Assembly (NCBI GenBank): GCA_963402885.1
Contig: OY727100.1
Span: 18,943,665-19,007,664 of the forward strand
Length of the DNA: 64,000 nt
Reading direction: 5' to 3'
DNA from: Antedon bifida
Taxonomy: Eukaryota; Echinodermata; Crinoidea; Comatulida; Antedonidae
The position numbers were made by a program, and so were the translations under genes. Every line of letters begins with the position of its first letter. The stretch's first letter is position 1. Shown in pieces: positions 60,284 through 64,000 of the stretch. The notes beneath the pieces were generated by a model. The model did no database searches, had not been told where the DNA came from, and was given only the letters and a program-made list of their open reading frames with translations.

Positions 60284-62833
60284 TTATGCTTTCTCAACGG
60301 TAAATGGTTCATCAATTTCAATTATGCCGCATTTCTCAATAACAACTTCTTTGATTGGTCGATCATTCTCGTTTGTTGGATTAGATTCGATCGCTCTCAC
60401 TACATCCATACCGTCGAGTACTTTACCAAATACAACGTGTTTGCCATCTAACCACGCCGTTTTGACTGTGGTTATGTAAAACTGAGAACCGTTTGTATTC
60501 ACACCTGTAACGACAAAACAAATTTTAATAAGAAAAAAAATATAATATTTTTTATTTAGTGTATTCTATTGAAATCCGAAGTTCATATAGATTCCAGGGA
60601 TTCAAGCATAACTTCTTTGATCATTGTCGAAGACAATTTGTTCATTCTGAATCCATTTCATACAGTAAATGCATTACCTTTGTTAGCCATTCCGACCCAT
60701 CCAGCGCCATAGTTCTTCAGCTTAAAGTTTTCATCATCGAATACTTCTCCGTAAATACTGGTGAAGCCGTAACCATTACCCTGTAAGAAGTCTCCACCTG
60801 AAGCAACATAAAACATATAAATAAGCAATTTGTCTACGTGGAAAAAAAACTTTTATGATGTATAATCAGATACTCAAAACTAAATTTAGTGTTTTCTAGA
60901 TGTCACATCACATTCTAGCTAACTAGAGCTAAATATCGTTGAGTGAGTCGCTAACTCATCTAAACTTGGAACTTCTCTTTGATGGAAATCTTACCTTGAA
61001 TCATGAAGTCTGCAATAACACGATGGAATATACTGCCCTTGTAACCTTCTTTGATTGTTGGATTTGTTAAGAAAGCTTCGAAGTTTTTAATGGTTTTCGG
61101 TGCTACTTTTTCACAAAGACCGATCAGGATTCTGCCTTTTGGTTCTCCTCCTATGCTAACATCCATGAATGCCTTTTTGGTAACTAATGCATCGACCTCT
61201 CCATCATCCTAAAATATATAATAGGTCAGAGTTTAAATGTAAAGTTTTGGACAGAAATTATTTTAAATAAACAGATTTAGCTTTCACATTAGGCCTAGAG
61301 AACAAATGCAAGAATTATTTACGTAAGTGACTTCAATGTTGCTCTTGGCGACTTTAGAGTCTGCGATGGTGACCTTTTCCAAAGGTTTGCCTTTGTCGTT
61401 GGTCTTCAGTGACGAAATTTTATCGACGACATCCAAGCCTTCAACAACTTTTCCGAAGACAACATTACGGCCATTCAGCCAATCAGTGGGCTTGGTGATG
61501 ATGTAGAACTGGTGACCGTTTGTATCCGGACCTATACCGCATCAAAAAGGAAAATATGCTATTTGAATCATTTAATAGAAAGTGTAGTAATTTTATTGGC
61601 TCTGAAATAGTGTCTGGTAATATGTAATGTATATAATAATTCAAAATTGTTATGAATGTAACCCAAACAAGTAAGTAAAACTCAGACACGTGAAAGCATT
61701 TGAATGCAAATTAAGATCACTTGACATTGACACGTGCAAGCCTCGTTGAGGTTGCAGCCGAACATTAAGGTAAAATAATATATTTTGTACTGTTTTTATT
61801 TGAACTTAATTTAACATATGCGTGGTTTTAGAAAATCCGACATCCGAGAATCAGTGTGTACAACATATACCAGCCACAATTCAAAATGTCGGATCAGTTT
61901 TAGTTTGGTCAGTCAGTCACTGTTAGCCAGTCAGTCTATGTCAATCGGTCTCTGTTGGTCAGTCAGTCACTGTTAGCCAGTCAGTTTATGTCAATCGGTC
62001 TCTGTTGGTTAGTTAGTCGATTAATAGTTCATAATACACAAGACGATGATAAACCTTGTTTGTACTAACCAACCACATGAAGATAGGAAACACGTCGGTC
62101 TCAATCTCTGTCGGTCAGTCAGTATCTGTCCATTTGACTATCAAACTGAAAAAATACTCTTATTATAAAGTTATAAGTAGATGACAACAACGAACCTATA
62201 TTTGCCATTGCAATCCAGCCGGCTTCAAAATGTTTCAAGTTAAAGTTTTCGTCATCGAAGTATTTGCCGTAAATGCTCGTACTTCCTGTTCCATCGTCTG
62301 TTAAAAAGTCTCCACCTAAATTCAAACCAAACAGTATTACAAGTTCATAATTGACAGTACCATGCTGACGATATGATACAATAATGTTGTGATGATGAAA
62401 ACGATTTTGAAGATGACAAGCTCGTAGCCAGAATTGTTACATGGCGGCATCAAACAGTTTTATTTATTTGCTTTTTTTGCCTAGGTAGGATTAGTCATAC
62501 AATTGTCATAAGCCTAAGTATTTACAGGACTAGTTTGAAAATTGATCTTTGAACAAAAGAGGGATACGTTCTCAATGAAATACTGTATTGTTCATATGGG
62601 TATTGAAAGTGCACGGTTATCTTACCTTGGATCATAAAATTCTTTACTACTCTATGAAACTGGGAACCCTTGTAGCCCTCCTTTCCACCTTTCTCCGCCA
62701 GCGAGACAAAGTTCTTCACCGTTTTTGGTACCTCATTCCCAAATAAGGCAATTTTAATAGGTCCTGCCTTCTTGCCTCCGATGTCTATGTCCATAGTGAC
62801 GGCCTGAGTTGCAGTTACAACTTGTTCTTTTGC
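60284..62833 (-). CDS. Tandem two-domain cyclophilin, six exons seen, at least 363 aa (5' end not found)
   Basis: Exons 62833-62626, 62315-62196, 61531-61323, 61208-60995, 60797-60678 and 60504-60284 keep phase (1, 1, 0, 1, 1) and encode 363 residues plus TAA. Two complete cyclophilin domains follow each other. Domain 1: [79 protein letters not shown]. Domain 2: [77 protein letters not shown], with CypB-like end FTVEKA. Each domain uses the same exon plan (about 210, 120, about 210-220 nt). The first exon seen starts in phase 0 with [11 protein letters not shown] after ttgacag/, exactly where the single-domain neighbour joins its signal-peptide exon, so a signal-peptide exon probably lies upstream or beyond the window. 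Domain 1 has Asn in place of the usual His (GRNVVFG); domain 2 keeps GKHVVFG. Confidence 0.88.
61907..62018. repeat. 50-bp minisatellite, 2.2 copies, in cyclophilin intron
   Basis: GGTCAGTCAGTCACTGTTAG with CCAGTCAGT(C/T)TATGTCAATC and GGTCTCTGTT occurs at 61907-61956 and 61957-62006, then a partial GGTTAGTTAGTCG. A related GTCGGTCAGTCAGTATCTGT lies at about 62108. It is itself built of GGTCAGTCAGTC-type sub-repeats. Confidence 0.85.
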
Positions 62834-62836
62834 CTG

Positions 62837-64000
62837 TCAAACAATAAACAAACAGTTTAACTATATTTTTCTATATCAATACTTTTTCCGATTCTCATAG
62901 ATTTCCATTTTAAATTAATTAATTGCATTTCAGTATGTCACCGGGCGATTTAGAATTCATGTTCTATGCATGTTGTGTTTATATATGTATATATTTGAAT
63001 CAATCATCACGGTATGCAGATATTGATTTCATCTTGCCGCCAGGAAGTTTCAAGAATACAATTTTAACACTTGGTATTTGAAAGGCAACCGTATTAAACT
63101 TAAATTATTTATAAACCCTATACTTTTAATAGGTTCAACTGCTACTTCCATAAATCATACACGTTTTGTATCCACCACGGAGGTTCAGAGAAGCTAGTAG
63201 AATTCCGAGGGAAATCCAATGGGAATTGAAACTTCCACGTTGCTAATTCAGCTTCCCTTTTAAAGATGAGTGAACTGAAATCATTCAAACGTGTTTGAAG
63301 AAGTTTTGTAACATTTTGCAAACGATAGATCGTTCTTTTTAAGAAACCTGTTGGGTACCACCTTGCCTGTCAGTTCTATACAATTTAGTTTTCATTAGTG
63401 TTCAAATGAAGTTTTAAGTTTTCTCGTTTTATAGTGGATATCTGAGCTTTAATAAATGATTTGACATCTGCTTTATTAATTTGAAGTCGATAGAATAAGG
63501 AATCTCAATGATATCCAGGAATGAAAGTAGGAGTTGGTTTTATAATGAATGAATAATAATTAATAGTAAAGGCTTGTAATTTCTTCCGGTTCTATTTTTT
63601 AAACTGCATACTTATTTGTTAATAATTATTATTATGATACAAGGAAAAATTATCAAAATAATACAGTTCTACTGTATTCCAATAATTGCACAGTAGTCTA
63701 ATGACCTTTGTAAACAGTGCAGTATTAATTACACCTGTTCGATAGAACAGGAGCTATCATCGTGTTATGTAACCCGGTATGAGTGCTTAACTATCTATAT
63801 TGTTGTTAAAATCAAACATATCGCACCAAGTTGGCTAGTACTATCAGTCAATTGTTTTGATAAACTTTATTAATAATGTCCACAAACATTAATCAAAGTT
63901 AAAGGGCCTGTTTTTAATTTATAAAAAAACAACTCCAAAGAATGTTGTCGACCTTGCCACGTAGCTGTCTTTAGTTACACATTAGACCAATAGAAACAAG
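62837..64000. other. Upstream of the two-domain cyclophilin; no exon recognised
   Basis: I searched the minus strand for a short exon with ATG, a hydrophobic run and a GT donor in phase 0 and found no convincing one. The promoter and first exon may lie past the window end. Confidence 0.4.

Overview
This is eukaryotic genomic DNA, AT-rich and intron-rich, from an animal. No bacterial features (operons, Shine-Dalgarno sites, CRISPR) are present. Gene content (FOX factor, ZNRF E3 ligase, ACSF3, TRIQK, CNOT10, CEP76), intron sizes of 0.1-9 kb, LINE/SINE tails ending in GCGCTATATAAAT plus ATT repeats, and a very frequent TAGGCCTA octamer suggest a marine invertebrate deuterostome. An echinoderm or other ambulacrarian is my best guess, inferred only.

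Layout: (1) 321-1907 (+): the last three coding exons of a CEP76-like centrosomal gene whose start lies left of the window. (2) About 1.9-11.7 kb: intergenic, rich in transposon relics (LINE 3' end, a complete inverted-repeat MITE and fragments, hairpin repeats). (3) 11894-13439 (+): a two-exon divergent forkhead gene with TATA box and poly(A) signal. (4) 13.7-16.2 kb: tRNA-derived SINEs. (5) 16216-29217 (+): a four-exon ZNRF1/2-type E3 ubiquitin ligase with a 9 kb first intron that holds a five-copy 61-bp minisatellite. (6) 29.2-35.8 kb: intergenic, with a full-length SINE. (7) 38475-35791 (-): ACSF3, mitochondrial malonyl-CoA/acyl-CoA synthetase, five exons, complete. (8) 39874-42957 (+): a five-exon gene for a predicted membrane-anchored protein with a C-terminal ML-like lipid-binding domain, head to head with ACSF3. 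(9) 45741-45137 (-): TRIQK, a small ER-type tail-anchored protein. (10) 47774-54744 (+): CNOT10, a CCR4-NOT subunit, 13 coding exons, with a long extra proline/glutamine/glycine-rich tail; it is head to head with TRIQK. (11) 62833-56253 (-): a cyclophilin cluster, made of a tandem two-domain cyclophilin (5' end not found) followed by a single-domain secretory cyclophilin with signal peptide. All three domains share the same exon architecture.

The genes are mostly unrelated housekeeping and regulatory loci; only the cyclophilins form a functional cluster. All multi-exon models were built by hand from reading-frame continuity across GT/AG sites; every junction given keeps phase. The most unusual items are the membrane-anchored ML-domain protein, the two-domain cyclophilin with His-to-Asn changes at a conserved pocket position, the extended CNOT10 tail, the reduced QxxK motif of TRIQK, and dense TAGGCCTA clusters confined to the two head-to-head intergenic regions among the genic half. 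I did not find a clearly new multi-gene system.
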